Positions 5,973 through 7,198 of a stretch of 7,198 nt of DNA are shown piece by piece. The DNA lies in NCBI GenBank assembly GCA_949739085.1, contig CATIYU010000123.1, positions 1 through 7,198 on the forward strand. Reading direction: 5' to 3'. Source of the stretch: an uncultured Eubacteriales bacterium. Lineage in GTDB: Bacteria > Bacillota_A > Clostridia > Oscillospirales > Oscillospiraceae. Each line of letters opens with the position of its first letter. Within the stretch, counting starts at the first letter, position 1. The position numbers and the translations under genes are program-made. Under the pieces are notes generated by a model. The model worked only from the letters and a program-made list of their open reading frames with translations, did no database searches and was not told the DNA's origin.

Positions 5973-7198
5973 GTGAGAGAATTTTTTGCCGGACAATTTG
6001 ATATCGCTGTTATCGGCGCGGGCCACGCCGGGATCGAGGCCGCCCTGGCCGCCGCCCGGCTGGGAATGAAGACCATCTGCTTTACCATCAACCTGGACGC
6101 GGTGGGCAACATGCCCTGCAACCCCGCCGTGGGCGGCGCGGGCAAGGCCCAGCTGGTCCGGGAGCTGGACGCGCTGGGGGGCGAGATGGCCCGGGCCGCC
6201 GACATGGCCTGCATCCAGTACCGCCTGCTCAACCGTGGCAAGGGCCCCGCCGTCCACAGCCTCCGGGCCCAGGCGGACCGGCGGCGCTACCAGCAGGTGA
6301 TGAAACACGCCCTGGAGCGTCAGGAGAACCTCTCCCTGCGGCAGGGGGAGGTGACGGATGTCCGCCTGACCGAGGGCCGGGTAAGCCATGTGGTCCTACA
6401 GACCGGGGCGGTATTCGCCGTGAGGGCCGCGGTTCTCTGCTCCGGGACCTACCTCAATGGCCGCACCATTGTGGGGGAGTGCGTTCGGGAGGGAGGGCCT
6501 GACGGCATGTTCGCCGCCACGGAGCTGACGGCCCGGCTGGAGGCCATGGGCCTGCGCCTGCGGCGGTTCAAAACCGGCACCCCGCCCAGAATCAACGCCC
6601 GCACCGTGGACTTCTCCCTCATGGAACTCCAGGAGGGGGACCCGGACGCGCCCGCTTTCTCCTTTGAGACCCCGGACCCGCCGGTAAACCAGGCGGTGTG
6701 CTACCTCACCTACACCAACGAGGAGACCCACCGGATTATCCGGGAAAACCTGGACCGCTCCCCCATGCACAGCGGCGTCATCGAGGGGGTGGGGCCCCGG
6801 TACTGCCCCTCCATTGAGACCAAGGTCACCCGCTTCGCGGACAAGCCCCGGCACCAGCTCTTCCTGGAGCCCACGGGCCTGGATACGGAGGAGCTGTACC
6901 TCCAGGGGTTCTCCTCCGCCATGCCGGAGGACGTACAGCTGGAGATGCTCCACGCCATCGCCGGGCTGGAGCACGCGGAGATCATGCGCCCCGCCTACGC
7001 CATTGAGTACGACTGCGTGGACCCCCTGGAGCTGCGGCCCACTCTGGAGTGCAAAAAAGTCCCCGGCCTCTACGGCGCGGGGCAGTTCTGCGGGTCCTCC
7101 GGCTACGAGGAGGCGGCGGTCCAGGGGCTTGTGGCCGGGGTGAACGCGGCTCTGGCCTTGCAGGGGCGAAAGCCGCTGATACTGTCCAGGGGTGAGTC
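5973..7198 (+). CDS. mnmG: MnmG (GidA), tRNA uridine-34 5-carboxymethylaminomethyl modification enzyme, 3' end outside window
   Basis: 408 codons of a protein usually about 620-630 residues long; the C-terminal, MnmE-interacting part lies beyond the right edge. MnmG binds FAD and, with MnmE, modifies the wobble uridine of several tRNAs in the cytoplasm. Visible features are the FAD-binding [11 protein letters not shown] with GxGxxG at residues 15-20, MPCNPAVGG with conserved C49, [32 protein letters not shown], and [14 protein letters not shown] with the second conserved cysteine C278. [25 protein letters not shown] and [14 protein letters not shown] follow. Both cysteines proposed as catalytic in the E. 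coli enzyme are therefore kept. The start is GTG 5973: the family's N-terminus aligns there and AGAGGA (5959-5964) lies 8 bases upstream. The gene follows the phosphoesterase by 5 bases, pointing to shared transcription and perhaps coupled translation. One oddity is cysteine 373 in [11 protein letters not shown], where asparagine is usual. Confidence 0.96.
   Translation, partial: MREFFAGQFDIAVIGAGHAGIEAALAAARLGMKTICFTINLDAVGNMPCNPAVGGAGKAQLVRELDALGGEMARAADMACIQYRLLNRGKGPAVHSLRAQADRRRYQQVMKHALERQENLSLRQGEVTDVRLTEGRVSHVVLQTGAVFAVRAAVLCSGTYLNGRTIVGECVREGGPDGMFAATELTARLEAMGLRLRRFKTGTPPRINARTVDFSLMELQEGDPDAPAFSFETPDPPVNQAVCYLTYTNEETHRIIRENLDRSPMHSGVIEGVGPRYCPSIETKVTRFADKPRHQLFLEPTGLDTEELYLQGFSSAMPEDVQLEMLHAIAGLEHAEIMRPAYAIEYDCVDPLELRPTLECKKVPGLYGAGQFCGSSGYEEAAVQGLVAGVNAALALQGRKPLILSRGE

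Noticed and set aside
6396..6974. Minus-strand open frame of 192 codons opposite mnmG
   Set aside because: It is antisense to a strongly conserved housekeeping gene, a by-product of high GC content.

Overview
The window looks like chromosomal DNA from a fairly GC-rich Gram-positive anaerobe of the Clostridia, most likely an Oscillospiraceae-type gut bacterium. This is inferred from the SLH-repeat style of the surface protein, the leader peptide, AGGAGG-type ribosome binding sites and the variant of MnmG. No rRNA, tRNA, CRISPR array, transposase or phage gene is visible.

Layout. (1) Bases 1-1619, minus strand: a secreted, wall-anchored protein whose C-terminus lies beyond the left edge. It has a signal peptide, an N-terminal domain with a zincin-like HEFLH motif, a BspA-type leucine-rich repeat block and three SLH repeats. 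Its own promoter is at 1672-1700. (2) Bases 1701-1994: no gene, but a strong bidirectional hairpin terminator at 1836-1859. (3) Bases 1995-4835, minus strand: the wreck of a dipeptide/oligopeptide/nickel-class ABC transporter operon in the order permease B, permease C, ATPase D, ATPase F, binding protein. Every gene is damaged. The damage includes a nonsense codon, single-base insertions, internal deletions, a lost Walker B aspartate, and a large deletion that fuses the start of ATPase F to an internal piece of the binding protein. (4) Bases 4836-5109: a divergent intergenic region with a candidate promoter in each direction. (5) Bases 5110-7198, plus strand: an intact membrane-anchored metallophosphoesterase, then, 5 bases after its stop, mnmG (tRNA U34 modification), which runs off the right edge.

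Function. The two plus-strand genes look like one healthy transcription unit joining a membrane phosphoesterase to a housekeeping tRNA-modification enzyme. The transporter operon cannot make a working importer, yet it still has promoter-like and terminator signals and recognisable ribosome binding sites. That suggests decay recent enough for the reading frames to be reconstructed by eye. I see no convincing new defence or mobile system. The most interesting points are the decayed operon with its chimeric ORF and the HExxH/LRR/SLH surface protein.
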